A stretch of DNA of 64,000 nt, from the NCBI GenBank assembly GCA_029747015.1, contig JAKOGI010000005.1, positions 1,292,191 to 1,356,190 of the forward strand, written 5' to 3'. This DNA is from Carnegiea gigantea. Its lineage: Eukaryota; Streptophyta; Magnoliopsida; Caryophyllales; Cactaceae. The position numbers and the translations under genes are program-made. The notes below the pieces were generated by a model that did no database searches, was not told the origin of the DNA, and was given only the letters and a program-made list of their open reading frames with translations. Below, in pieces: positions 31,690 to 45,706 of the stretch (positions are counted from its first letter, which is position 1; every line of letters begins with the position of its first letter).

Positions 31690-34541
31690 GTAAGTTAATT
31701 CCTCTGAAACCCTAATTTTCCTCGTCCTTCCACATTTATGTATGAACCCTCGATTTGTTTATGCCCCTCTTGCTTGCGTAGTTGGGAAGTGCTCCTTGTG
31801 GGTTTCATTGTTATTTTTCTCCCGAAATTGGCTGTTTTTTTGGGGGTTTTTGTAAAAAAGCAAATTTTGATCTGCTTTTGTGGGTATGTTTTGCAGCTGC
31901 TAAATGAGAAGTGAAATGTCAGATTTCATTTTTAGTTTTTGTTTTTATGAATTGCTTGGTTTGAAGTATTCTGGGATTTGTTGATGCTGGTGGGATTTGA
32001 AACAGTGTGGTTCTTGTTAGATTGTTGGTCACTGTGGAAGTGTACAATTGGGTTTACCTGTTTTCACATATGGAAGTGATTGTCTCTTGACTTTGTGTCG
32101 TTGGCATTGAATTGCGGGAGAGATATAACATGAATTTCTTGCATTAATTACTCAGTTGTTGTTTACGAGGTGGTGTATGGGTAGGGTAATGTAGCATTTA
32201 TTAGTTATTCTATGGAATTTTCTGGGTCCTTTTACTGCAATGGGAATCTCACTAGCAAAGCAAATTTCCAGTGATGTGCACGGAGGGTGGGATTCTTCAT
32301 TGAGTTTAGAGGAGTGATGGAGACTGAGCTGCCATCTCAAGGAGGCTTTTAGATGGTATTCATGATTCAAGTTGTAGAAGATATTAGATGTAGTTAATCA
32401 CCTATCTATAATAAATTACCAGGCTTCACAAAGCAGGGTTGGTTTCCCATGTTAAGAGCAAAGTGAGAATAAAAAGAACTATCTTATTCGGTGAAATTGG
32501 AGTGTAATGTATTGTTGTGTGAAGCAGAGGTGGAGGCTCTTTTAATTTTGTAAACAATGTATTCGGCCCCGTGAATATGGAACATGTTATGATTTGTGTT
32601 TATTTAAGCAAATGATGATTTATCCTGGATGTACAGACTACTGGCAGCTGGTAATGCTACCTAGTGATATCATGGCATTGGGTTGAGGAGAATCTTCTTC
32701 GGTGAAAGTGATCGTCGTTTTCCAACATGTTATATTAACAAGTGCTTTATGCTATAAAGTTGACGATATAGTTTCAGAGAAGTTCAAAAATCTTGATGGG
32801 TAGATATGCTTCAAGCTTTTTCCATGGGAACTGCATGCATTGAAGAGCTCCTGCTTCATTGATTATAACATGTTATATGCGCATTGTTTGCATGTCGAAA
32901 GCATGTTATCGGCAGTCTATGGACAGTGCATGTGATATTCTCCTATTCGGCTGTGTGTGATTTGTTTGCTTGGTCCTGTTAAGAGCCACTATTTAATATT
33001 TGTGTCCAGATTTGGCGGATTTGGAAATGACTATTTGTACTTTTTAATACCTTATAGTTTGTGATTGATTTGATTCCCGTTGCTCGGGGCTGTGTTAATA
33101 TTTATGATTTTTACCTAGTGGGGAAGAACCCGGGGGGGGGATCACGGAAAGCCCAACAAGCTTGTGGTATTATTGTTCAATGTTGCTTAATAATCATATC
33201 TATGTGGGTGATGATGTAAGTATGATTTGATGAAAAACAAGTTACCCTCTCTTCTGGTTCTGTTGCTTTTAGCAGGGTTTTTGAAATTAGGAATAAGTGT
33301 TGGGGTGATTAGTAGGAGATATGGGACCTTCAAGTTGATGCCTCCTCTGACATTGGACTAATTGAATGATCAAAGAGTTAGCGGTGCTGTCGCAAAGGTC
33401 AACTGATGATGCTTACAAGGTAAATGGATGCAAGATGGGATCTACATGTGCTTGTAATTGATGACGATGTGCTAGGATTGAGCATGGACTCACAATGTGG
33501 CCGAGAAGCAATGAAACGGCCGCATTAGAAAGGTTTTGGAGATGGGCGAACCACTTTTACATGTTGCGATAGCCTGGATATGAAATGTGATTGCCGTATT
33601 AGACTATTAGAGCAATTTTGCAGTGTCGCTAACGCAATCGCTGTAGAAACCGCATTTTGAATCCTTAGGGTTGAGTAAGATATCTGGAGGATTCCGAGAG
33701 ATTATGGGTACTTCCTGTGGCCCTATTCGTAAATTCTTTGACCAGTACATGAAGCTTTTAAATTTTAATGTTGACCCCTGCAATGAAGCTTTTTGCAGTA
33801 GCCGAACAGTAGGATCACATGTTTGCTGTGACTTTTAAGCACATCTGGTGCAATTTGGGTTCTTTATAAGGAGACAAATCCAAATATTGCTAGATAAGGG
33901 AATAGCAGTCCAAGTTGCTTGTATTCTTAGGAAATATGAATGGGGAATATTTGTCGAAGCAAACCAGACCCACACTTTAGAATCCCACTTAGGTATGGCG
34001 TTATGGGGGTAGGTTAGGTTTTAGCAGCCTACCATTGGACCCGGAATCCAATATGTCAGTCATTTTTAATATTATATTCGTTAACTTATGTCATGTTTAT
34101 CAATTGAATCTTCTCTATTAAATGGGTGGATGCCACGCTTGCCGATTTGAGTTCACTGCTACTGGCCATTCTGATTGGGTGCTTGGAGGAAAGCGGCTAG
34201 TTGGTCGATATTCGCTTTTACTTGTGTCGTTGTTACTTGGGTTTATATGTTGGTACTTGATCTGTGTGGAAGGAAAAGCTTCCAACACCCCCTTTTTTGG
34301 GTGGGGTTACTTGAGTTTATATGTTGCTACTTGTTTCGTATGCTAGGAAAAAGTGGAAGATTTTTAATGTGGTATTACTTGTTTTTGGGCTACCTCGTGT
34401 TTTGTTTCTTGGGGGAGGAGGAGTATCTTTATGGAATTCTTTTTTGTTTTTGTTTTTATTTTTTTCAAGTAGGAGGTCTTAAATCTTAAGCTGACAACCT
34501 GATGGTTGACCAAGACTCATACACCTTGGTCTCTAAAGCTC

Positions 34542-37370
34542 TCTCTCTCTCTCTCTCTTTTTTTTATAATTGAAAAATAAGGAAAAGATTAGTGTAGAAG
34601 GATCAAAAGGTCAGATGCATAGTAAGCATCACACAAAAAGCTATATACATCCAAAATTCAAATTATCCACACATTCAGCCACATTAAAAAAAGGAAGAGC
34701 TAAACTTTCCATTCTTCCAAAATTAAAGAATCTTGATGAATTTATCTTTCAAGCGCTAAAGAGGAGTTTCTGTATTCTTAAAAACTCTTCTGTTTCTCTC
34801 TCTCCAAATACTCGAAAAGATGACATGAGGTAGAAGTCGTAGAACCATGACTGTCTCCCCCTTCTTGTTTTTAACTTTCCTATTGAAGAAACCCTCCTAA
34901 GCCTAAAGATGATTCCATTAGGAATTAGAAGCAACCTAAGAAATGCCCAAGCAACTGAAAGCTAGATTCTAAAGTATCCTTGCAAATTGACAATGGAGCA
35001 ATAAATGATCCGCCCCTTTAAACATGAAGCATCTATTAAGTATTAACTAAGATTTTCCCTTTATTTACAAGTTATCACAAGTTAGTATATTATGATGTGT
35101 AGCTCCCAAACAAAGAAAGAAACCTTCAAGGGGGCCACAGACTCCCATATAAGCTCATATAAGCTTGCAAGGGACGCCTTTTTCAAAATGATCATGCAAT
35201 GGTGAATAATCTAAATCTAGAAGCTTCAGATAAAAAGATCTATCTGTGAAGCACCCCTCAGCAATTAGATCCCACCTCATCGTATCAAGTGAAAGTCTCT
35301 TAGTTTGGCCTCATTAAGCTTATTAAAAAAATTATCAAAGAATCATCATCAACAAATCCATCTCGTACGAAAATAGGCGCCCAAATATTATTGCTGCCAG
35401 AAACTTGCTCTTGATAATCAGCAACAGTGGCATTTCTGTCCACCACCAGAACATAGAGGCTAGGAAAAAGCTCTTTCAAAGGAGCCTCGTCACAAAGGAT
35501 CCTCGTCACACCAACGATCATGCCAAAAAAAGATGGTAAAAGCATCACCTACCTCAAGGGAAAAGTTTGGAAATAATCTCTCCCAACCTTTGGAAAAATA
35601 TCTCCGAAGATTATACCCATAAGAGCCATTCGGTGTAGAGGGAAACCATCCAAATCCATCGTCACGGTATTTGATGGTAACTACCTTTCTCCAAAAATTG
35701 CTCCCTTTTTTTGGATAAGCAATCAAGAGGTATATTAAATGGACACCAAGGGGATGTCACCTATGTACAAAAGGGGCAAATACAAAAACATTATGTCCTT
35801 AAGTTCTCATCCATAATGTAATCGATAAAAGCAAAAAAATTTAAAATTTTGTTACCACTGATCCCGTCCAATGACATAACAACCTCAAAAAATAGAGCTT
35901 AAATTCTTGAAACGGATAAGGCTTTGTCCTAAAAAATACAACGATTTCTCTCTTTTCAAGTAGCCCACCAAATAGCCAAAGGAATCATATTCCAAACTCT
36001 AAGGACCCAACTCTTCTTCATCCTTCTCCTCAAAGCTACTATCACATCTCTCACATTAGAAGGTTGAACCCAACTAATCTCCATTAGAGAGAGAGATAAA
36101 TATCAAAGCGAAGAAACCCACCGGCAATATACAAGGAGATGATCCATAGTTTCTTCCTCCCTCAAACACATGGAGCATCTACTTGGACCACTAAAATTTC
36201 TTCTTTTAAGCATGTCTTCTGTGGCCACCAGTGGATTAGAAGCAATTGAGAGTTGTCTTCCTTTGGGGTTCTTCTGGGAGCGATTCCAACATTCCAAGTA
36301 TCATCTTGTGAGATGGAACATTGTGAAGCAACCACTCCTTTCAAAAAGGTTAGGTGTAAGGGACTTGCAACTCTTTAATGAGGCTCTTCTGGGCAAATGG
36401 CTTTGAAGATTTGTGAACGAAAAGGGCAATCATTTGAAAGGGAAAGGGATTGAGAGAACACTCTTGATGAGAGTTCATCTTCCCCCTTTTGAAAGGTTAA
36501 TAGATTTCTATCCAGAAAGTCTTTTCTCAAACTTCCTAACAATTAGATTCCAAATGGCTTTCTTCTTAAATTTAGCATTGAGAGGGTGACCTGTATAAGT
36601 AGTCGGAAAGGCGTCAATATTGCAACCTAAGCTTAAAACACCTTCAAGCAGTTGAATATTGTCCATTTGTCCAATCGACAAGATAGAGCTTTTTTGCACG
36701 TTGACTTTTAGGGTCGAAACCGCCTGAAATCAAGTAAGCGCACAATGAAGGTTCACCAGCTGCTCACAATCGTTATCATGAAAAACAATAGTGTCGTCCG
36801 CAAAAAGAAGATGAGAGACATTCATAGTTCTCAGATTCGAGCAGCTCAGATATAAGCCCAGCATTAGAAGCCAAATCAATCATCCTGCTAAATACCTCCA
36901 TGACCAGTAGAAACAGAAGGGGGGATAAAGGGTCTTCCTGTTGGAGCCCTCTAGAAGTCGAAAAGAACTCCATTGGAGAACCATTGACAAGAACTACAAA
37001 GGATATAGAGGATATGCAATGGTGGATCCAATCTGTCCATTTTTCCCCAAAGCCCATTCTTTTCATGACATATATCAAAAAGTCCCATATCACATGGTCA
37101 TAAGCCTTCTCGATATCCAACTTATAAGTGGCTCCTGGCTTTCCCGACTTGACCCTGAAATCAATAATTAAATTTGCTATAAGCATTGCATCAATAACCT
37201 GACGGCCCCAACGAAGTATTTTGGTTCTTTGAAATAAGGCTCCCAATGATGCTCCTCAACTTTCGGGCTAAAACCTTAGAAAGCAACGTGTAAATGCAAC
37301 CAACCAAGCTAATTGGCCGAAAGTCCTTATGTTTTCAGCAAAGCTGATTGGTCGAATGTCTGTTATGCTT
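34542..37370 (-). mobile_element. LINE insertion in the DSPP-like 5'-UTR intron (outer element)
   Basis: Minus-strand ORF2 remnants run from a 5' truncation at the RT motif DFRPISLVG (about 37330), through KLDIEKAYDHV, GSPMEFFSTSRGLQQEDPLSPLL and FADDTIVF (about 36800), to KKAIWNLIVRKFEKRLSG near 36510. After the nested insert they resume with NFWRKVVTIKYRDDGF at 35700 and a zf-RVT-like 3' end down to a T8 run near 34558. Frameshifts and stops are frequent. TCTAAAGCTC at 34532-34541 and 37371-37380 is a 10-base target-site duplication. The 3' part is clearly related to the copy at 12.3 kb. Confidence 0.85.
35706..36435. mobile_element. Second LINE fragment with internal inversion, nested in the first
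   Basis: The minus strand from about 36265 down to 35706 encodes a different zf-RVT domain ([18 protein letters not shown]) and a 3' end closed by a T7 run on the plus strand at 35706-35712. Adjoining it, 36268-36430 is in plus orientation and encodes the conserved pre-zinc segment [15 protein letters not shown] and [11 protein letters not shown], with a stop after KWL. A 5' part inverted against the 3' part is what twin priming produces. The outer LINE lacks about 100 residues at this site. Confidence 0.65.
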
Positions 37371-38649
37371 TCTAAAGCTCGTTGTATAATTAATAAATAA
37401 TTCTGGGCCAGATTTGAATACTGTATCCCTTTTATGGCTTATTTTTTTCTCTTTCGGGATGGCTGGTTTTTTGTTTCACACTTGAGTGGCTGATTTGTTG
37501 CCAACACCTATGCTACCGTCTTCTTTCAAATTCTAATTAAGCTTTCTTTTGAATAAATGCAATGAGTCAACATGCATGATGCATGCACGTGTTTGTGTTT
37601 CCCTCTATATGGTGATTGAAGGAATGCAATAACTTGAGGGTGGGTGGGTGGGTTGGTGTATACCTCTATCTGGTGATTCCTAGCCGAAAAAATAGTGAAG
37701 TTTGAGCGGGTGAGGAAGAAAAGGAAAGGTTCTAATTTGTACGTTTCTGATGAGATTGAAGTAATTAAGGAAAGCTTGCAAAGTTGCAATTGATCTTGTG
37801 TTTTCCGTTGGATGAGTTAATTTGAGATAAGATTGTTCAACGTATTGAGAACATTGCCCTTTCTGCACACTATGCTTTTTTCCAATTGTGTAGATGGGTT
37901 ACAAGATCACGCAGAATTTTAGAAAAGAAAGCACATTTCCTTTCATGTTTCCTTTATCCGGTATTTTATATGGTGATTTGTTTTTTGGCTGTCGTTTTCT
38001 GATTAAAGTTGTAAAATGGGTTCCCAATGCCGTATAGCCTCAATTTACGGCAATGAATTATGAATGGAGTTATGGAGAGCTTGAACGTGCATCCTTTTCA
38101 TATATAGTTGCTTCTAAGATATAAGTGGGGCATTCTTTTTTTGTAATTTTTTTATATATAATTATATATAGAAAATATGTTAGTGGTTGAGGTGTAAGAA
38201 CAGGGGATCTGCTTTACGGATTTGAACTTGTGTTCCTTTTTAAGATATGGAACAGAACCTTGTGATAACCCGCAAAGAAAAAGAAAAAAAGAAAGCAAAG
38301 AAAGGAAATCGACTTTTGCTTCCAATTCTCCTTCTGTTGGTTGTTGCATCTTCATTTCATAGACACATCTACTCGATGACTTTTGTGTAAGTGCCTTTTG
38401 GTTTTATTCAAATACTGTAGTGGTGGGCACAGAATAAGGTTTTAAGCGGTTTTATTGGTGATAAGAATGTACCAAAAAAGACTGGTTCTGAACATGGTTC
38501 TAAAAGTAAGGTTTCTCATCTGCTTGGCAGTTGGCCCTATATGATGATATCTTGAAATCAGAAAAAAAATTGACTGTTTGTATTTGTAGCAGGCAGTGCT
38601 GTGGTTGAAACCTATTTAAGCAGACTTAACATTGCAAACTCGATAATCT

Positions 38650-41600
38650 ATGCCTGGAAACGAAGTTGATGGTAGAGTCCACAATTTCTTTGAGCAAGGT
38701 AACTTGTCACAGGATCAACGCCACACTCAACTTGTGGAGGGGAGCTGGCCAGTGTTCAATAACAATTCTTGTCTGGGCAGTGAGAGGCAAGTTGGCGGAC
38801 ATTTAACTTCCAGTTACAAGGGTGAATCAGGTGCCTACGATTGATTCCCTCCCTTTCCCAAAAAAAATCTCTCAGGAATCCTGCGTTTTTTACCCCTCAT
38901 CTTTTGTCTGTACTATTATGAGATTTGAACTTCGATGATTTTGTTGCATTCTGTGTGTTTGTCTAACATGTTGCTCCAGTTTTAGTGTTGATTGATCGTG
39001 CTTCTTTTCCTTCTGTGTAGATGGTGATGGAGAGAAAGGCAATCAGTTCTCACTGGGTCCTTATGGCTTGAACTCTACGCAGTCAAGTTTGAGGCCTGAG
39101 CTTATGAAAAATTCTTCACACCCACGGCAGGTGAATTTGAATGGATTTATGCATACGTCTCAAGTTGCCCATACAAGGCAGAATGAAGCAAATTTGTTGG
39201 GATTGGCAGAACCTGATAGGCATAATTTGACATCAAGGGGTCTACCTATTCTTGAATCACAACAGAGGGGTGGCTTATCACATACTCATCCAGTAAGTTT
39301 TGGAAGTTCAGAACCTCCGATGAATTTCAACTTTTTTGGTGGTCAACAACAAATGAGTGGTCAGCAGCCGGGAATGCTGCAATCCATGCCTCAGCAACCG
39401 TTAGCAATTAATGATGCCCAGCTAATGCCGCAGCAGCTCATGTTGAAGCAAATGCAAGAACTGCAGAAGCAGAGGCAGTTTCAACAATTAGATGCAATGC
39501 AGAGAAATGTAGCAAGCCAGATACCCACCTTTGCTAATCAAGTGGTTGGGCAACATTCACTTGCTATTAACGGCAATCCTATGTATGATGCATCCAATTA
39601 TCCATGGCCATCTCAGGTCATGGCTGGCAATGTGAATTGGCCACAGCAAGGACTGTCTTCACCCATGCAAGAATATTCCAATGGACTAATGATTACTCCT
39701 GAAGGCCAAGCGCTGCGCTTCATGGGTTTGACTCAGCAACCTTCACATTCTCTTTATGGTGTTCCTGTCTCAAGTTCACACAATGTTAATACTTTCTCTT
39801 TCAACCAGTTTGATAAGCCTGGAGCACCACAGGTATCAGCTCCTAATAATTCCTTTTCTGGTAATAGTCAGTATGCTCCACTGCCAGAGCAGGTCCGTGT
39901 GCAGGGTGGAACTACGGCATCTAGACCTGGATCTGAAGGGATAAGTTCTTTGGATTATGCTTCTAGTCAAGGTTTGGCGAAAATGGCAAGCTTCGGGAGC
40001 TTCAACCAGATGCAGCAGAAGCGTGTGCCAATATCAGAAAGCGGGAAGCAAGATTCTGCTGATGGTTCAGAATTGTTACGTGAAAAATCTGTAACTGTCG
40101 CTGCTGCAAAACAAGCTGCTGTTGCTCTTGATCCAACTGAAGAAAAGATTTTGTTTGGCAGTGATGAAAGCATTTGGGAGGCATTTGGTGGGACCTCAGT
40201 TATGAGCACTGGAGGAGCTAATCGACTAGATGGCTCAGATCTCTCCAATGCGCCCCCCTTATTGCACAGTGGAACTTGGAGTGCTCTTATGCAGTCTGCT
40301 GTGGCAGAAACCTCCAGTACTGATGTTGCGATGCAGGAAGAGTGGAGTGGGTTAGATTGCCAGAATATCAAGTCCCAGCCTGGCAATCAGCGGTCTTCAG
40401 TTTGCCAAGATAATGTGCAAGGACAGCCGGTTTGGGTTGATAGGTCTCAGCAAGTCGGACTGGACTCCCAAGATGCCTCCAACAACGTGAATAGTAATTA
40501 CATTAATAGTTCTGGGGTCCAACAGCCATTTCCAAATTGCCCTAGCCAAAGTTTGCCAATTGAAAGTCAGATTTCTCAGGAACGAAGTAAGTTGATGGAT
40601 GGCAATCAACTGTTGCAACGGACTGGGAAGAATTGGCCATTTGAAAATGCTCATCCTTCTCGAGACTTCCCCAAGACTGATTCTGGCTTTTGGAGTAATC
40701 AGCAGGGCAAATTTTTGCATGAGAACAATGACCAATCATCTGGTAAACCTAGTGCTCTGAATTTCATTGAATCTGGACCAGCAAATGGAAGTATGACATC
40801 TGCTAATCAGCATGAGTTGCATGTTAAAGATCATAACAGGCATGTGTCCATGGATACAAGTCATAGTGCTGCAATGAGATCTGAATCTATTTCAAACTAT
40901 ACTGTCAATATGGGTTATGCTCGTGATGATGCTGTTGCACCTAATTTCCGTAATCTGGTCAACCATGAATCAAAACCAAAATTTCATGATAACCGCCACC
41001 TTGATTTTTGGAACTCTGTCAATTCTTCGGTACAATTTGGAATCAAGGGTTCAGGAAAAGATCAGCATAACTTGAGTGAGGGCCCTCCCGTTTTGGAGTC
41101 TTCAGTTTCAGCTCTTGATGGTGGAGCTGCCGAGATGCATGAGACAGACAATGGGGATGCGGGGGAAAAGTCCAATGATGGCCACCGATTGGGTCTTCAG
41201 CATCAAGGGCCAGCTGGTGCATTGAGAGAGACTGTGTGGTCAGATGCTGGTAATAGGCGAAGTTTGCATGGGGGCAACGAGAGGCCGCCTGAGCAGGCCG
41301 TTAAACCAGTGCCTGTAACCCGGAAGTTTCAGTACCATCCCATGGGAGATTTGGATATGGATGTAGATTCTTGTTCTTATCCATCAAAACAAAGTCTGCA
41401 GTCACAGCCCATACCTCAGCATCTCTCTTCAGGGGTTAGAGCTCATGAAACACAGGTATGGTATCAGTTAAGCACCAGCTCTAAAAATCAGGAGGTCAGA
41501 GATGGTTTCTGTGTATGAGCTTTTTCTGTCCTCTTTGCCTCTGGCTTTGTTTGCTATCCTCTGTGTGTGTGTGTGTGTGTGTGTGTATAAGCTTCTTGGT

Positions 41601-44600
41601 CTCTTGAATTTGAGTTACCTAGAGAACATCGTTGTCCTTTCAATGCAGGGTCTTGTATTTTTTCATGGCGGCACTAAAATATCGGATGGAGTTTCATCCA
41701 GTGGTATTCACTCTGGCCAAGACCCTAGTACATCTACATCTTTTGTGAAATCTGGTGAAATATCTTCGTGGCACCAAAATCTGCCACCTAGGTAATGTCT
41801 TTGTTTTCATTTTGCTACCTTCAGTCAGTTTGATACTATCTGTGTACTGGTTAGAGGGCCCTAGTTTAATGTGGAGTGCCTGCAGGTGAGTTTGGAGGTG
41901 CTTGTAGGGAGAGGCTTAAGGGCCTTACCTAATTGGGAAACAATTTGTTCACTTGGATGCTTCTGATGCTTCTTGGTTTGACTTTTTATTCTGCTGGAGA
42001 TGGATAGAGCTCCAGGAGAATGTTAGTTTGGTCATGAGAACCTATAACTATTACTTTTGTTGGTTCTCTCCGTCATACTCTACATTAATGGACCCCCCCC
42101 CGAGAAGTCTACTTCTCCAGTAAGATAAATTTTTTAAAATTCGATCACTTTCATGCATTTCTTTTCAATATTTGTGAATGGATTAGTTAAATCCTCACTG
42201 AAACTTCAAAATCACCCCCCCATTTCTTAGCTGCATATGATGCAACAGAATGCTATCAAGTGGTATTTCTTCCTATTTTCACAATTTTGTATCAATTAAG
42301 GTCCATTACGTTAAATTGTTGTGTGGGGAACTTAGGGTTATTGGTGGTTGGTGACTGCTACAATGCATTTACTGCACCAAGACCTTGACAACGGAGGAAC
42401 TTTCATCATTCTGCTTGATGATGTTACTTCCACTGGATTGGGACCGACCAGAGAGTGAAGTGGTTGGATTATTCATTGGTCACTAAAATGATGAGTTCTA
42501 ATGGGCAAATGTGCCGGTTTTTGTCCAAGTTGCTTGATCCTTTTCAGTCAATGTCCGTGAGTTCTTATCAGTAGCTTTTTGTGTTTGTAATCTTTCTAGC
42601 CGTCTCCCTAATCTTGCAGTCAAAACATGCTGGAACTTCTTCACAAGGTTGATCAATCTGAGGAACAAACTTCTGTCTTGCATCTCGGTTCTGTTGATGG
42701 CAATGGATTGTCTGAAACAGCATCTGCTGTTAAGTTTAATCAGAATCAGTCTTCCACCTCACATGGTTTTAATTTACAATTAGCCCCTCCATCTCAAACG
42801 ATTGCACCTTCAAATGCCAACATTACTTCTCAAAGCTCGTCGAGAACTGTCGGTTCTCCAAGCTCAGGCTCTGCAGCTTTGGAGAAAGTAGATAAAGGGC
42901 ATGGATGGTTGACTTCAGTTTCTTCTACTCAATACTCACGGTCTTCACATCCACCACCTCAAATGGCTTCCCTGAATGACAAATATGGTGTTTCAGGAAG
43001 TATGGATGCTGATTGTTCGTCACAGAATATGAAGGGAAATCTATCTGCACCTTTGGCATCTGGTTCTTATTTGAGAAACCCTCTTCGGCATCATCATATG
43101 GTTGATGCAGGTGGAAAGACGGTCTCTGATCAAACTTCTGTGCCTTTTGACAAGCATGCTTATCTTGATCACCCGATCAGTGGTTCTCAAGATCAGGTTA
43201 CTGCCAGACAGTCTGTTAGTAATTCATTGAACAGTCTTGCATCTGGGAGGGGAATGAACCGATTTGGTTTGAGAACTTCTATGCATCAGATGCCAATGTC
43301 CTCGCCTGGTCCTATACATGGCATGTTTAGGAATGGTAATCTTTCACCATCAGGAGCTACAATGTGGTCTCAGCATCATCTGTTGGGTGTTCAACCTTGT
43401 GATGCTGCTGAAATGCTGAAATCTCAATTTCAATCAAATGATGTTCCTGGAGCAATTTCTTTCTCCCAGCAGCAGGCAGATGAGCAGGATCATCTGAGAA
43501 GAGCAGATGCTGTGCGCTCTCAAGGTATTGCTGGTGGGGAGGAACCAATGATTACAGAAGCGCAACCTACTGGGAGGACAGCATGTGCATCTCAGGAAGA
43601 AGCCGTTGTGAAGCATCGAACAGGTGCTTCTCCTTCAAATTCAGCTGCTAGCCAAAAAGATTTTGAACATCAGTCTATTAAACCAAGTAGAGCTGCAGAA
43701 CAGAGCTACTCCTTACTAAAGGAAACACAAGCTATGAAGTGCATGGTGGCAGATCCAAGTCATCATGAATCAAAGAGATTGAAGGGATCAGAAAACATTT
43801 CAGATACTCAAGCTATGTCTGGCAATGCCGATTCCTTGGGTGGACAGAATAATGTGGTTGGCGATCCATCTATGAGACAGATCTCGACTTCGGGTGGAGA
43901 TGCTAAGATTCTAAACCTTTCACCTCAGCCAGGCAATGGAATTGCCTCCTTCCAATTAGCACATGGATCTTTTACTTCCCGGGAAACACTGCCTTTTGGT
44001 CCCAATGATCCCCAAAAGTTAGCTGCTGGCAATGTTGCAAGCGGAGTTGAGCACAGTGGGATTAGTTCACAGACGTCTCCATCCTGGTTTCAGCAGTACG
44101 GAGCCTTCAAAAATGGGCAGTCATTGTCAATGCATAGTATACCAAGGCTGCCAATGGCAAACAACGCTGATCAACAGCTTATTGGTGGGAAGTACCCACA
44201 CAATTTGGATGGACGTGATTCGATGCAACTAGCCTATGCAACTACTGACCCTGGTCAGATTCCTAAGGCTTGCCAAACTACAAACACAAATGTGCGAAGT
44301 GAGCTTGTCTCTTCTCTTGATGCGTTGGTTCCTTATGTATCTAATCCAGCTTTAGCCTCTATTACGCCCAAGAAGCGAAAGACAGCTGCATCTGATCTTT
44401 TGTCATTCAGTAAGGAAGTAGGACAGGGTTTTATGAGGCTTCAAAACATGAGGTGAGTGCTATGGACAACTCACGATTAATCCGATTGGCAAAGATGTTG
44501 ACGTTGCTAATTTAGGCAATGTCCTGAAATAAAAGGTTGCTTCTGCAATATAGGCATCTTTTTGCTGGAGTTCCTGTTTTGTCCTTTTTCAGAGGCATTT

Positions 44601-45675
44601 TCCTGAACAGAGTTTCTGAAAGGAGATTGTTTTATTTGGAATTTATGTTGTAGTTTAAATGTTAATGAGATACCCACCTCCAATATGGGATCTATGGGGA
44701 CCTGAAAACTTTAGAGTTTGTTTTATACAGTCTCTTACGCAACATAAGTTGTCTGACATTTTCTGAATTTACTTGTGTGCAGCTCTGCTGAAGTAGACTG
44801 GGCAAAGTCATCAAATTGCTTAGTAGAGAAGGTTTGTGCGTATTACAGTGATCTGTTGAGTGCTATATCCACTTTACGTTGGTTGCTGGTAGCGAGGGTT
44901 CTAACAGTCTCATTCATATTCCAGGTAGAAGACGAGGCTGATGCCAATGAAGATATAGTGCGGATAAATAGACCAAAAAGAAGGCTTGTTTTGACAACGC
45001 AACTTATGCAACAAGTGTTACGATCCCCTTCACCTGCGGTGCTCTCGCTAATTGCGAGTTCCAACTATGAAATTATTGTGTATTCTCTTGCAAGATTGAC
45101 ATTAGGTGATGCTTGCAGTTTAGTTTGCTGCTCAGAAAGTGATTCACCTGTACATCTTGACAGTGGAAGCCTGTAAGACTGAACCCTAAATTCTGATTTT
45201 GATTTACTCCTTGTTTGATCTTCTTTGGGCAGATTTTACAACTGGTTCTTATTGTGGGGCACCCAAAAATAAGCAATCTGACTTTATAATGGATTTTCTT
45301 TCAGTGTGTGCAGCAAGGTCAAGACCTCAGAGCAAACACATGATCAGTACTTCGTAAAAGTTATAGAAGACCTCATTAGTAGGGCGAAGGAACTTGAAAA
45401 TGAGCTATTAAGGTAAGCTTTTTATCTTTAGTGGACTGTTAACTACCACCATCCTTTTAAACTGTTGTGGTTACTCTCTGTTGTGTGTTTGTCTCTGGTA
45501 AAGTATGCTGAATTTTTTTTGGAGATAAATATATGAAGGAATTAATAAATAAAATCCAGAAGACATGCAGGAACTTTGTTCCTTACTAAATTACAGGATC
45601 GAGGGCTGCTCTCTGCAAGTATATAGGCGCATGCTTTCTTCCGGCAGAGCAAAATTTGCCCATTTTTCCTTTGGT

Positions 45676-45706
<31 letters not shown>

